DNA of 64,000 nucleotides, taken from assembly GCF_900215295.1 (NCBI RefSeq), contig NZ_OCMF01000001.1, positions 496,001 through 560,000 of the forward strand, read 5' to 3'. The DNA comes from Salinimicrobium sediminis. GTDB lineage: Bacteria > Bacteroidota > Bacteroidia > Flavobacteriales > Flavobacteriaceae. A program made the translations under genes and the position numbers. Below, piece after piece: positions 52,309 to 62,446 of this stretch. Each line of letters opens with the position of its first letter. The first letter of the stretch is position 1. The notes beneath the pieces are model-generated. The model saw only the letters and a list, made by a program, of their open reading frames with translations, had not been told where the DNA came from and made no database searches.

Positions 52309-53412
52309 TTAATTTTCTACCTGTGCTACTTCTGTTGCAGGTGCAGCCGTTTCCATAGTTTGGCTGTACTCCTTTTGCTCTGCTATCCAGGCATTAAAAT
52401 CTTCTTCGGATTCCACAACTACTTTCATTTGCATATTGTAATGTGCAACCCCGCAAATCTTGTTACATAACAGGTAGTATTCGAATTGCTCATAGTTACC
52501 AAGAGGTTCTTCTCCGGCTGCCATACGGGCCTCATTCCCACTTTTCCTTATCTCATTGATCCTTGCCACCTTATCTCTCATGTATTCGGTATCATTAATC
52601 TCATCTGTAGTAATGGTAGGAGTAAAAGAGAACTGAGTGATCATACCGGGTACCACGTTCATTTGGGCTCTAAAATGAGGGAAATATGCGGAATGAAGTA
52701 CATCCTGAGATCTCATTTTAAATAGCACCGGCCTGTTTACGGGAAGGTGGATCTCGGCAGTAATCACATCATCCATGGCATAAGGATCACTTTCATCAAC
52801 ACCCATGGTATTAGCTCCTTCAATGAACCTCACATTAGCTTTTCCAAGGACATTGTCCTTTCCGGCATATCTCGCCTGCCAGCTGAATTGCTTGGCATAA
52901 AGTTCGATTACAATCGGATCATCTTCTTCATTGATGTCCATGATATCTGTCCAGGTGAAAAGTCCGTAAATGATCAGTCCTGCAAGAACGATCACCGGGA
53001 TAATGGTCCAGACAAATTCCAGTTTGTCATTATCAGCAAAAAATAAGGCTTTATTCCCTTTTTTACCCTTGTATTTAAAAGCGAAATAGTGAAGTAATCC
53101 CTGGGTGATCACCTGCACAAACATGATCACTGCCATGGTGATCAATAACAGGTTGTCATATTGCACCCCATGTTCTGACGAAGCAGCAGGCAGAGCCCGG
53201 TCTCCAAACGTCCAGAAGTTGTACAACATGAATATATAAAATGCAATTCCAAAAGCCAATAGCAGGTTTCCCTGTATCCTGTTATCCTTATCACTGGCGA
53301 TTTGTGAGGAGTCCAGGGTATTGGTATTTCTGGACAACTGGTAGATCTTCGTGAGTTGCCAGAAAGTTATCGCAAATAATGCTACTACTACAATTACTAA
53401 AAATGCCGTCAT
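52309..53412 (-). CDS. coxB: Cytochrome c oxidase subunit II
   Basis: The subunit accepts electrons at its CuA centre. The 367-residue product has an N-terminal helix and two further helices (about 85-105 and 130-152), then a cupredoxin domain with FVWTIIPVIVLAGLI before it. The CuA motif is CNKICGVAHYNM (near 318-329), with SQDVLHSAYFPHFRAQ earlier supplying the first His. No cytochrome c domain is fused, so it differs from caa3 subunit II. It is located between actF and coxA. Confidence 0.94.
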   Translation of the reverse strand: MTAFLVIVVVALFAITFWQLTKIYQLSRNTNTLDSSQIASDKDNRIQGNLLLAFGIAFYIFMLYNFWTFGDRALPAASSEHGVQYDNLLLITMAVIMFVQVITQGLLHYFAFKYKGKKGNKALFFADNDKLEFVWTIIPVIVLAGLIIYGLFTWTDIMDINEEDDPIVIELYAKQFSWQARYAGKDNVLGKANVRFIEGANTMGVDESDPYAMDDVITAEIHLPVNRPVLFKMRSQDVLHSAYFPHFRAQMNVVPGMITQFSFTPTITTDEINDTEYMRDKVARINEIRKSGNEARMAAGEEPLGNYEQFEYYLLCNKICGVAHYNMQMKVVVESEEDFNAWIAEQKEYSQTMETAAPATEVAQVEN

Positions 53413-53438
53413 TTTATAATTTCTCTTTAAACAATCTT

Positions 53439-54830
53439 TTAATAATGATAATGCTCACTCTCCTTCATGAATGGATTTCTTTTCGCCATCAACGGAGCTT
53501 TAGTAAGAGAACTGAATACTACAAAAATAAACAATCCTGCAAAGAAAGCCAGCGCACTTAATTCAGGCACTCCTATAAACCATGATTCCCCAACCGTTGC
53601 AGGCATTACCATTACAAATACGTCAAGGTAATGTCCAACAAGAATAATAATCCCTGTCATAACCACAAACCAATTTACACGTTTGAAGTCGCTGTTCATT
53701 AATAACAATAGCGGGAAGATAAAGTTTAGAGCTACCATTCCGAAGAAAACAAGACCATAATCTTCAATTCTCGCAACAAAATAAGTTACCTCTTCAGGAA
53801 TATTTGAATACCAGATAAGCATGAACTGTGAGAACCACAGATAAGTCCAGAAAATACTGATCCCGAACATGAACTTTGCAAGGTCATGAATGTGACTGTC
53901 ATTAACCAGGGGTAAAAATCCTCTTGATTTAAGATAGATGGTCACAAGAGCGATCACAGTAATACCTGAAACAAACATACTGGAGAAAACATACCAGCCA
54001 AAAAGGGTACTAAACCAGTGTGGATCTAAACTCATGATCCAATCCCAGGACATCATGGATTCGGTTACGATAAAGAATACTAAAAATCCGGCTGCAAGTT
54101 TGAAATTCTTTTTATACCAGAAGTTGTCTGTTGCATCATCCTGTTTTAGAGAATTTCTTCTCATGAAATACCTGAAGATATTCCACCCGGCAATATATAT
54201 CGCTGCCCTGATAAGGAAGAATGGCACATTTAAGAATCCGCTTTTATTCTGAATGATCTCGTCATGAGCTACTACATCGGGATCCATCCACACGAAAAGG
54301 TGGTTGATATGGAAACCTGAAAGGGCTAAAAGGATGAACATAATGATACTTCCAGGCAACAGGTAAGAGGTAATTCCCTCCATTACTCTGAAAAGTACAG
54401 GAGACCATCCGGCTTGCGCAGCATATTGAACCGCATAAAAAGCAAGAACTCCAAGGGCGATCATAAAGAAAAAGAAAGCCGAAACATATAAAGCAGCCCA
54501 TGGCTTATTCTGCAATTGGTGCAGTAAATGTTCAAGGTGTACAAGCTCAGCATCCTCGGCCATAGCATGTTTTTCTTCATCGGTACGTTCAGTTTCTACC
54601 TGATGTTCTGATGGGACAAAATCAAAACCCTGAGCATCGTCTTCTATTTCATCTTCGGTTTGACCGGTAAGCGGCATTTCAACAACTTCACCATGATCAT
54701 CATGTGCGACCATTTCCCTTACCTCGTCAATAGTAGCCGGCGCTGCAATGAATCCGTAGATCAAGCCCAAAAGACCTACTACCATTAGAATGATAGAAAA
54801 TAATTTTAATTTACTGGATAGCGTGTACAT
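53439..54830 (-). CDS. actF: Alternative complex III subunit ActF
   Basis: The 463-residue membrane subunit (NrfD-like, quinone-binding) has about ten helices, an N-terminal helix at 8-28 followed by a soluble acidic loop (about 40-100), then helices from about 105. Characteristic stretches are MMSWDWIMSLDPHWFSTLFGWYVFSS-type (near 258-285) and WTYLWFSQFMLIWYSNIPEE (near 330-350). It partners ActC in the quinol:cytochrome c oxidoreductase. Confidence 0.92.
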   Translation of the reverse strand: MYTLSSKLKLFSIILMVVGLLGLIYGFIAAPATIDEVREMVAHDDHGEVVEMPLTGQTEDEIEDDAQGFDFVPSEHQVETERTDEEKHAMAEDAELVHLEHLLHQLQNKPWAALYVSAFFFFMIALGVLAFYAVQYAAQAGWSPVLFRVMEGITSYLLPGSIIMFILLALSGFHINHLFVWMDPDVVAHDEIIQNKSGFLNVPFFLIRAAIYIAGWNIFRYFMRRNSLKQDDATDNFWYKKNFKLAAGFLVFFIVTESMMSWDWIMSLDPHWFSTLFGWYVFSSMFVSGITVIALVTIYLKSRGFLPLVNDSHIHDLAKFMFGISIFWTYLWFSQFMLIWYSNIPEEVTYFVARIEDYGLVFFGMVALNFIFPLLLLMNSDFKRVNWFVVMTGIIILVGHYLDVFVMVMPATVGESWFIGVPELSALAFFAGLFIFVVFSSLTKAPLMAKRNPFMKESEHYHY

Positions 54831-54853
54831 ACTGTATAATATCTAATGTGCTG

Positions 54854-55534
54854 TTATTCTTGGGTTTCGTCGATTGGTTCTGCTTCCGATTCATCTTGCT
54901 TCACTTCCATAGGTTGTTCGGCATTTACCGGAGGCATCAGGTTTTCTGCATTCTCCATTTCGAATTCACGCGCAGGATTTCCTTCCAACTGGTCCTTTAA
55001 AGACATCACATAATGGGTGATCATCCAACGTTCTTCAATGGAAGTTTGTGAGGCATATGAACCCATGGCGTTAAGACCATAATATTGTACATGATAAACA
55101 CTTCCTTCGGTAATCGCCCTTCCGGCATCATCATAGCTCGGAATACCCAGGATCTTTTCTCTTTGCACTAAAATTCCCTTTCCGTCACCTTTATCACCGT
55201 GGCAAACCGCACAATAAATGGTATAAAGAGCCTTTCCTGTAGCTAAGTTATCTTCGGTATATGGCAGAGGATTCTGATTTTCGGCTTTAGCCGCAGCATA
55301 ACCTTCAGCACTATTCTCGTAATCATATGGTTTCCAACCTCTGGAAACAGTTCCCTCTACAGGTAATTTAGCTTCCTGTTGGTTTACAAACACATCGTAT
55401 GCTCCATAAGGTTCATAACTCACAGTTTCATACATATTAGGCATGTACTGGTAGTTAGGCTTTGAGTTTTCCACACAGGAAACAGCACTCAATGCCAGTA
55501 TGAAGAATATGGATTTCTTAAATAAACTTTCCAT
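54854..55534 (-). CDS. actE: Alternative complex III cytochrome c subunit ActE
   Basis: This monoheme lipoprotein has a signal with lipobox SAVSC (C20) and a single CAVCH heme motif at residues 108-112, with a methionine-containing segment downstream. The 226-residue protein ends in an acidic, glutamate-rich tail. It probably relays electrons from ActA/ActB to the oxidase. It starts 4 bp after actD. Confidence 0.92.
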   Translation of the reverse strand: MESLFKKSIFFILALSAVSCVENSKPNYQYMPNMYETVSYEPYGAYDVFVNQQEAKLPVEGTVSRGWKPYDYENSAEGYAAAKAENQNPLPYTEDNLATGKALYTIYCAVCHGDKGDGKGILVQREKILGIPSYDDAGRAITEGSVYHVQYYGLNAMGSYASQTSIEERWMITHYVMSLKDQLEGNPAREFEMENAENLMPPVNAEQPMEVKQDESEAEPIDETQE

Positions 55535-55538
55535 TGGT

Positions 55539-56066
55539 TTATTTGTTATCTATTAATTTAATTTCAGAAGCTCCGGTGTTGAACAAAAAGTCCGTCAATT
55601 CCTTTGCATCATGATTCCCTAAAGTCACTTCCATAAGAAAGTGGTCATCTGTAGTTCTTACGTCAGGATTTTCCGCTTTTTTAAAAGGCCATAATTTACT
55701 TCTCATAAAGAAAGTAAAAACCATAAGGTGAGCTGCAAAAAATACTGTAAGCTCGAACATAATAGGTACAAATGCAGGCATATTCTGAATAAAGCTAAAA
55801 CTAGGTTTTCCTCCAATATCCATTGGCCAGTCCTGGATCATAATGAAATTCATCATGGCAGTTGCTACGATCAAACCAATGATCCCATAGATAAATGAGG
55901 TGATAGCGAGCCTTGTAGGCGCTAAACCCATCGCTTTATCCAAACCGTGCACAGGGAAAGGTGTGTAAATCTCCCTAATGCTGTAGCGAGCCTCTCTTAC
56001 TTGCCTCACCGCCTGTAAAAGCAAGTCATCATCTGTATAAAGAGCGTGTATAACTTTAGATGCCAT
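55539..56066 (-). CDS. actD: Alternative complex III subunit ActD (DUF3341)
   Basis: The 175-residue protein has a soluble N-terminal part beginning MASKVIHALYTDDDLLLQAV and PFPVHGLDKAMGL near 38-50, and two membrane helices (about 60-80 and 96-120), with a C-terminal soluble tail. This is the DUF3341 structural subunit found between actC and actE in all such operons. It starts 2 bp after actC. Confidence 0.92.
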   Translation of the reverse strand: MASKVIHALYTDDDLLLQAVRQVREARYSIREIYTPFPVHGLDKAMGLAPTRLAITSFIYGIIGLIVATAMMNFIMIQDWPMDIGGKPSFSFIQNMPAFVPIMFELTVFFAAHLMVFTFFMRSKLWPFKKAENPDVRTTDDHFLMEVTLGNHDAKELTDFLFNTGASEIKLIDNK

Positions 56067-56068
56067 TA

Positions 56069-57856
56069 TTATTTCTTTTTAAGTTGGTTTGCCTGTTGGT
56101 TCCAATCTCCACGATTCTCTTTCGTTGGGAAATTATCAATGACCCTGTCAAGCAGTTCATAGTCTTCAAACGTAAGATTGCTCACCTGTGCATAGGTATA
56201 AATACCCACCTGATGTAGTTTTTGTTCCATTACAGGACCCACTCCGTTGAGCTTCTGCAGATCATCGGCATGGTTAGCTCCCGGATCGTACACCCCTATG
56301 CGGTGAAGCATTTCATCAATTTTGTCTTTATCGATCTCTGAATCTGTAAGGCTTTCGGTATGAGTTGTAGGTTCATGCTCCCTGCGGGTTTCATATTCGT
56401 CCCTTTTGATCCATCCTTCTTCAACATTAGAAACAGGTTCTCTAACAATGGTATTGGTATGATCTGCATGATCTCCGTGCTCTTCACGTAATTTCTTATA
56501 CCTGTCTCCTGAAGCCTTAAGAATTGTCTTCACCTCTGCCTGTGCGATCACAGGGAAGGTTCTTGCATAAAGAAGGAATAACACAAAGAAGAATCCAATG
56601 GTTCCAATAAAGATCCCGATATCAACAAAAGTAGGAGAGAACATTGTCCATGAAGAGGGAAGATAATCCCTATGCAAAGAGGTAACGATAATCACGAAAC
56701 GCTCGAACCACATTCCAATGTTCACTACAATAGAGATAAAGAATGAGAACATAATACTTGTACGAAGTCTCTTGAACCACATGAACTGCGGAGAGAATAC
56801 GTTACAGGTCATCATCGCCCAGTAAGCCCAGGCATAAGGACCGGTAGCCCTGTTAAGGAAAGCATATTGTTCGTACTCAACTCCTGAGTACCAGGCCATA
56901 AATAACTCTGTAATATAAGCCACACCAACGATAGAACCTGTAATCATAATTACGATGTTCATCAATTCGATGTGTTGTATGGTAATATAGTCTTCGAGAT
57001 TTGACACTTTTCTCATGATGATGAGCAGCGTGTTCACCATAGCAAATCCTGAGAAAATCGCCCCTGCAACGAAGTATGGAGGGAAAATGGTGGTGTGCCA
57101 TCCGGGAATAACCGAGGTAGCAAAGTCAAAGGATACAATAGTGTGTACAGAAAGTACAAGAGGAGTAGCCAAACCTGCCAAAACAAGTGACACCTCTTCA
57201 AAACGTTGCCAGTCTTTAGCACGTCCACTCCAACCAAAACTCAGGATTCCATAAATGTGTTTTTGGAATGGTTTTATTGCACGATCACGAATCATTGCAA
57301 AATCGGGAAGCAATCCTGTCCACCAGAACACCAATGAAACAGAGAGATAGGTAGAGATCGCAAAAACGTCCCAAAGCAGCGGAGAGTTGAAGTTCACCCA
57401 AAGGGAACCAAACTGGTTTGGGATAGGAAGTACCCAGTAAGCAAGCCATGGACGCCCCATGTGAATGATTGGGAACAATCCTGCCTGAACTACCGAGAAA
57501 ATTGTCATAGCCTCTGCCGAACGGTTAATCGCCATTCTCCATTTTTGGCGGAAAAGCAAAAGTACTGCCGAAATAAGTGTTCCGGCGTGACCAATACCTA
57601 CCCACCAAACAAAGTTGGTGATATCCCAGGCCCAACCTACAGTTCTGTTAAGTCCCCAGGTTCCAATTCCTGTGGAAACGGTATAGATAATACAACCCAA
57701 TCCCCAAAGGAAAGCTACAAGCGCAATAGAGAATACAATCCACCATGATTTATTTGCCCGTCCTTCAACAGGGGCGGCCACATCTATCGTAACATCATGA
57801 TAGGTCTTATCGCCAAGTACTAAAGGCTTTCGAATGGGTGCTTCGTAATGAGACAT
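56069..57856 (-). CDS. actC: Alternative complex III subunit ActC with C-terminal HhH tail
   Basis: This NrfD/PsrC-like quinol-binding membrane subunit has about ten helices (about 40-440) with NFVWWVGIGHAGTLISAVLLL near 88-108 and WGLNRTVGWAWDI. The 595-residue product is longer than the usual 450-480. After the last helix a hydrophilic tail of more than 100 residues ends with LQKLNGVGPVMEQKLHQVGI (from residue 533), a helix-hairpin-helix-like motif of the COG3743 kind. The function of that tail is unknown. Confidence 0.92.
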   Translation of the reverse strand: MSHYEAPIRKPLVLGDKTYHDVTIDVAAPVEGRANKSWWIVFSIALVAFLWGLGCIIYTVSTGIGTWGLNRTVGWAWDITNFVWWVGIGHAGTLISAVLLLFRQKWRMAINRSAEAMTIFSVVQAGLFPIIHMGRPWLAYWVLPIPNQFGSLWVNFNSPLLWDVFAISTYLSVSLVFWWTGLLPDFAMIRDRAIKPFQKHIYGILSFGWSGRAKDWQRFEEVSLVLAGLATPLVLSVHTIVSFDFATSVIPGWHTTIFPPYFVAGAIFSGFAMVNTLLIIMRKVSNLEDYITIQHIELMNIVIMITGSIVGVAYITELFMAWYSGVEYEQYAFLNRATGPYAWAYWAMMTCNVFSPQFMWFKRLRTSIMFSFFISIVVNIGMWFERFVIIVTSLHRDYLPSSWTMFSPTFVDIGIFIGTIGFFFVLFLLYARTFPVIAQAEVKTILKASGDRYKKLREEHGDHADHTNTIVREPVSNVEEGWIKRDEYETRREHEPTTHTESLTDSEIDKDKIDEMLHRIGVYDPGANHADDLQKLNGVGPVMEQKLHQVGIYTYAQVSNLTFEDYELLDRVIDNFPTKENRGDWNQQANQLKKK

Positions 57857-57888
57857 ATGCTTATTGTAAATTAATTCTATTTATTTTT

Positions 57889-60800
57889 TTAGGCTTCTGT
57901 GGTGTTACGAACTTTCGTTTGGTACATCACATTAGGTTTGGTTCCCACGTATTCAAGAGCATGATACATTCTGTCATCTTCACTTAAAGCAGCGATACGA
58001 CTGTTCTCATCATTGACATCTCCAAATACAATAGCTCCTTTATCACAAGCTGCAGAACATGCAGTCTGGAATTCGCCATCTTCGATAGCCCTTCCTTCAC
58101 GTTTTGCGTCAAGAATGGTCTTCTGAGTACGTTGAATACAGAAAGAACATTTTTCCATAACTCCTCTTGAACGCACAGTAACATCGGGATTCAATACCAT
58201 ACGACCAAGGTCATTGTTCATGTGGTAATCGAACTCCTCATTCTTCGCATATAAGAACCAGTTGAACCTTCTTACCTTATAAGGACAGTTGTTCGCACAA
58301 TATCTTGTTCCCACACATCTGTTATAAACCATTTGGTTTTGTCCCTGACGACCGTGCATTGTAGCAGCAACCGGACATACAGTTTCACATGGCGCATGAT
58401 TACAATGCTGACAAAGCATTGGCTGGAATACCACCTGTGGATTATCTGAAGCTACCTCAAGTTCTTTAAACTGACCAAGAGAATCTCCAAGGCCACTCAT
58501 ATTATCTTTCTTCTCGATATCCTCATGGAAGGTATCTTCGGAAGAGTAGTAACGGTCAATACGCAACCAGTGCATATCACGGTACTTTCTCACCTCTTCC
58601 TTACCAACTACAGGAACATTGTTCTCTGCATGACACGCAATCACACAAGCTCCACATCCTGTACAGGCATTAAGATCAATAGACATCTTAAAATGATGCC
58701 CAACAGATCTGTCAAAACCGTCCCAAAGATCCACATCCGGTGAAGTTACCGGAGTCTCAACATGGTTTAGAGAAACCTGCGGCATGTGATTCCACACATG
58801 GACATCCTTAGTATTGAAAATCTCAAGGGTGGTTTCTTTAACGATATCTTCCCTACCCATTAAGGTAGTATGAAGCTGAAGACATGCAAATTCATGCATC
58901 CCTCCTGCTTTTTCTATAGTAACATTTTGAAAGGAGCTAAAATCCTTGTAAAGCGGATAAGCATTAACCCCTACCTGCATTTCACGCTGAACTCCCTCTT
59001 TCTTACCGTAACCTAATGCAAGGGATACAACTCCTCTTGCCTGTCCCGGCTGTATAAACACAGGCACCCTTTCCAGCACAGTATCTCCTACTTTTAGATT
59101 TACGTAGCTTCCGTTGAGAGCTCCGTTGGATACATGCTCGTTTTCAAGGCCCATCTCTTCAGCATCAATCCTGGAGACCATAAGATAGTTATCCCATGAT
59201 GCTCTTGTGATAGGATCCGGTAATTCCTGTAACCATGGATTATTAGCCATGTTTCCGCTTCCCATTGCTACAGAAGTATATAGCTCCAGCTCCAATCCTT
59301 CTCCCGCAGCGGCAGAAGATAAATTTCTTACAGCCGAACTGTCATCAAAAGAACCTGCTCCAACTGCTCCTTCACCTGCAGCTCCTGCGGCGGCAGTTTC
59401 TGTTACTGCCGAGTTTCCTCCGGGCGCAGTTCCTTCAAATACACCGTCATGCAGGGCATCTGTCCATGGAGTTGAACCCATGGAACCTTCCCAAAGTTGC
59501 TTCAGGTAATCTGAATATGATGTATTATTATCGGACCATCTTAAAAGAACGTCCTGAAATTGACTTGTATCGAATAAAGGCCTGATGGTTGGCTGCATAA
59601 GACCAAACTTGTTTGCAGTGAACTGAACATCACCCCAGCTCTCAAGATAATGAGGCGTGGCAGCAACATAATCACTAAGCATCGCGGTTTCATCCTTTTT
59701 CATGGAGAAAGCCACCTTTAGATCCACATTTTTAAGACCTTCTACAAATTCATTAGCAAAAGGCAAACTATAAGCTGGATTAACTCCCGCAATAAGAAGA
59801 GCTCCAACCTGGCCGGCGTTCATATCGGCTACCAATTGCTTCACCTGGGCCACATTCCCCTGTCTCAGCATTCTTGGATTTGCCGTGTCCATAACCTGGC
59901 TACCGAGAGCTTCATTAATAGACAGCACGAGAGATTGTGCATCAACATCAGGAATCCCGGAAACAACTACTGCCCCGCTTCCGGAACTACGCAATTGTTT
60001 TGCAGCACTCTGCAGAGCCTGACTAATATTTTCGGGTAGATTGTTTGAAGATGAACCGCCGGTTACATATCCATGAAGAGCCGCAAGTGCCGCTTTTTGT
60101 TGAGAAAGCGTAAGAGGAATCCTCTTATCTGCGTTTGCGCCGGATAATGTAAATCTTGATTCAAATTGAATATGACGGGACATTTTACCTTCCTGTGGAA
60201 TACGTCCTTTTGCATAAGCCGCGTCATAACCTCCCCCGGCCCAATCTCCAAGGAAATCGGCTCCGATTGAAACAATGGTTTCGGCCTTTGAAAAATCATA
60301 GCTGGGAAGTGCTCTTTTTCCGTAACGTGCCTGGAAAGCTTCCAAAGCAGCATCTTCAGAAACAGTATCATAAACTACATGACGCACATTTCCATAGCGC
60401 TGAGAAAATTCATTGATAATTTTTGAAGTAGAAGGACTTGCAAAGGTTTGGGTTAAAAGCACTATCTGCCCGTCAACAGCGTTCAGTTTTTCTTTTATTT
60501 CCCTATCAAATTGTTCCCATGAAACAACTTCTCCATTTGCCAATGGCCTTTGAAGTCTTTTATTGTCATATAAAGAAAGTACCGATGCATGCACCCTGGC
60601 ATTTGCTCCGGTAGTTCCCATTGTATTATGTTCGATCTTAATAGGACGACCTTCACGTGTCTTTACCAGTACACTTGAAAAATCAAACCCATCGGCCATA
60701 GTTGTGGCGTAGTAATTAGCCACACCCGGAACGATCCTCTCGGGCTGCACCACGTAAGGGATAGATTTCATCACCGGACCTTCACAGGCAGCCAACGAAG

Positions 60801-60996
60801 CAGCTGCAGTACTAAAGCCTACGTACTTTAAAAAGTCCCTTCTGGAAGTCGTTGAAGCTTCAAGAGAAGCTTTGTCGCCAAGGAACTCATCTGTAGGGAT
60901 CTCCTCTACAAATTCTTTATGACTGTGTGTCTCAACAATTGAGCTGTTTGGTTTTAGCTCTTCAACACTTTTCCAGTATTTCTTGTTTGATGACAT
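57889..60996 (-). CDS. actB: Alternative complex III Fe-S subunit ActB
   Basis: The 1035-residue fused protein has an early Tat-type motif SRRDFLKYVG (51-60) and lipobox-like SLAAC (C71). A molybdopterin-oxidoreductase-like domain (about 75-750, probably without cofactor, as known for ActB) is followed by a ferredoxin-like domain (about 770-960). The four cysteine clusters are CTGCGACVIAC, CQHCNHAPCETVC, CVGTRYCANNC and CSFC/CSAAC. A glycine-alanine-rich stretch near residues 520-565 interrupts the first domain. It passes electrons from quinol to the cytochromes. Confidence 0.94.
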   Translation of the reverse strand: MSSNKKYWKSVEELKPNSSIVETHSHKEFVEEIPTDEFLGDKASLEASTTSRRDFLKYVGFSTAAASLAACEGPVMKSIPYVVQPERIVPGVANYYATTMADGFDFSSVLVKTREGRPIKIEHNTMGTTGANARVHASVLSLYDNKRLQRPLANGEVVSWEQFDREIKEKLNAVDGQIVLLTQTFASPSTSKIINEFSQRYGNVRHVVYDTVSEDAALEAFQARYGKRALPSYDFSKAETIVSIGADFLGDWAGGGYDAAYAKGRIPQEGKMSRHIQFESRFTLSGANADKRIPLTLSQQKAALAALHGYVTGGSSSNNLPENISQALQSAAKQLRSSGSGAVVVSGIPDVDAQSLVLSINEALGSQVMDTANPRMLRQGNVAQVKQLVADMNAGQVGALLIAGVNPAYSLPFANEFVEGLKNVDLKVAFSMKKDETAMLSDYVAATPHYLESWGDVQFTANKFGLMQPTIRPLFDTSQFQDVLLRWSDNNTSYSDYLKQLWEGSMGSTPWTDALHDGVFEGTAPGGNSAVTETAAAGAAGEGAVGAGSFDDSSAVRNLSSAAAGEGLELELYTSVAMGSGNMANNPWLQELPDPITRASWDNYLMVSRIDAEEMGLENEHVSNGALNGSYVNLKVGDTVLERVPVFIQPGQARGVVSLALGYGKKEGVQREMQVGVNAYPLYKDFSSFQNVTIEKAGGMHEFACLQLHTTLMGREDIVKETTLEIFNTKDVHVWNHMPQVSLNHVETPVTSPDVDLWDGFDRSVGHHFKMSIDLNACTGCGACVIACHAENNVPVVGKEEVRKYRDMHWLRIDRYYSSEDTFHEDIEKKDNMSGLGDSLGQFKELEVASDNPQVVFQPMLCQHCNHAPCETVCPVAATMHGRQGQNQMVYNRCVGTRYCANNCPYKVRRFNWFLYAKNEEFDYHMNNDLGRMVLNPDVTVRSRGVMEKCSFCIQRTQKTILDAKREGRAIEDGEFQTACSAACDKGAIVFGDVNDENSRIAALSEDDRMYHALEYVGTKPNVMYQTKVRNTTEA

Positions 60997-61022
60997 ATAT
61001 TAGTTATTACTTCTTTAATTAA

Positions 61023-62393
61023 TTAATAGTGGCATTTCATACACTCAATTCCACCCATTTCGGCAACTGTTAATTCTTCAACGCCGTATTTTTTTGTAAG
61101 CTCTTCATGAACCTTTTCATAGTATTCATTTCCTGCGGTCCTTACGTTGGTCTCACGGTGACAATTGATACACCATCCCATAGTAAGCGGGGCATTTTGA
61201 TACATGATCTCCATTTCCTGAACAGGACCGTGACAGGTTTGACAAGCTATCCCTCCAACCTCTACGTGTTGTGAGTGGTTGAAGTAAGCAAAGTCCGGCA
61301 GATTATGGATACGCACCCATTTCACCGGCTCTGTCTCTCCGGTATAAGCCTGATTCTGGACATCCCAACCCACAGCATCATAAAGTTTTGCGATCTCGCC
61401 GTCGTAGAATTCTTTAGAATATTCTTCTGTTGCAGTACTTTCTGCAACTTCACTAATTGACTTGTGACAGTTCATACAAACATTAAGAGAAGGAATTCCT
61501 GATGTTTTAGAAACTCTGGAAGAAGAGTGACAGAATTTACACTCTATCTGGTTATCTCCCGCATGTATCCTGTGAGAGAAGTGGATAGGTTGAATTGGCT
61601 GATATCCCTGATCAACACCCACCTGCATAAGGTATCCATAGGCAAAATAAGACCCCACTAAAACCAATATCACTGAAGTAAGGATTACCAAAAATTGATT
61701 CTCCACGAATGATTTCCAAATCGGTTTCCCTGCTCTTTTTTCCCTCACTGGAAGCTCTACACCGCTAGCCGCAGCAAATCTTCTTAAGGTTTTGTTTACA
61801 AGGAAAAGGATCACTAGCAGCATCAATAACACCAGCGCCAAAATACCAAGGATAACATCTGTAGAAACTCCGCTTCCACCTCCACCGGTTGCCGCAGCAT
61901 CACCACCTACAACCTGCTTTTCCTGAGGCACAGCCTTGGGAGCGTTAGTATAAGCTAAAATGTTATCAATATCTGTATCGCTCAATTGAGGAAAAGGAGG
62001 CATCGCCACCTGGTTATACTCATTGAAGATCGCTACAGCCTGCTCATCACCGGAAGCAATAAGCGCCTGGGAATTCTTGATCCACTCGTGCAACCATTCA
62101 GAATCTCTTCTTTCTCCAACCCCTCTTAAAGCAGGTCCAATAGAATTTCCATCTAATTTGTGACAGGCAGCACAAAGGGTATTAAAAAGCTCCTTCCCTG
62201 CAGCAGCATCTCCACCTGATGCTTCAGCCTCAACATTAGATTCTTCTGGTCCCTGAACAGTCTCCTGGACATCGGCCTCATTCTCAGAAAGTGGTGAGTC
62301 CTGCGCAATAACATGAGCATTAATGGAGAAAATAAAGGATACACTTAAAAGAACAAGTCGGGCGGCTGAATGGCGGTATTTCACCTTTTTCAT
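61023..62393 (-). CDS. actA: Alternative complex III multiheme cytochrome ActA
   Basis: The 456-residue protein has an N-terminal signal (about 1-30), a class I cytochrome c domain with CAACH at 74-78, a membrane helix (about 180-200), a second helix (about 232-252), and a pentaheme domain with CKFCH, CMNCH, CQTCH, CINCH and CMKCH. That is six heme motifs in all. Classic ActA is pentaheme, so the extra monoheme domain is a fusion at the N-terminus. It is the first gene of the act-cox operon. Confidence 0.94.
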   Translation of the reverse strand: MKKVKYRHSAARLVLLSVSFIFSINAHVIAQDSPLSENEADVQETVQGPEESNVEAEASGGDAAAGKELFNTLCAACHKLDGNSIGPALRGVGERRDSEWLHEWIKNSQALIASGDEQAVAIFNEYNQVAMPPFPQLSDTDIDNILAYTNAPKAVPQEKQVVGGDAAATGGGGSGVSTDVILGILALVLLMLLVILFLVNKTLRRFAAASGVELPVREKRAGKPIWKSFVENQFLVILTSVILVLVGSYFAYGYLMQVGVDQGYQPIQPIHFSHRIHAGDNQIECKFCHSSSRVSKTSGIPSLNVCMNCHKSISEVAESTATEEYSKEFYDGEIAKLYDAVGWDVQNQAYTGETEPVKWVRIHNLPDFAYFNHSQHVEVGGIACQTCHGPVQEMEIMYQNAPLTMGWCINCHRETNVRTAGNEYYEKVHEELTKKYGVEELTVAEMGGIECMKCHY

Positions 62394-62446
62394 ATTATAA
62401 GTTGAATTAACGTCTTTTTGGTACGATTTTTAGAGCAAATAAAATG

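Noticed and set aside
59207-59509. Plus-strand Pro/Ala-rich frame opposite actB
   Set aside because: Antisense shadow of the Gly-Ala-rich segment of ActB.
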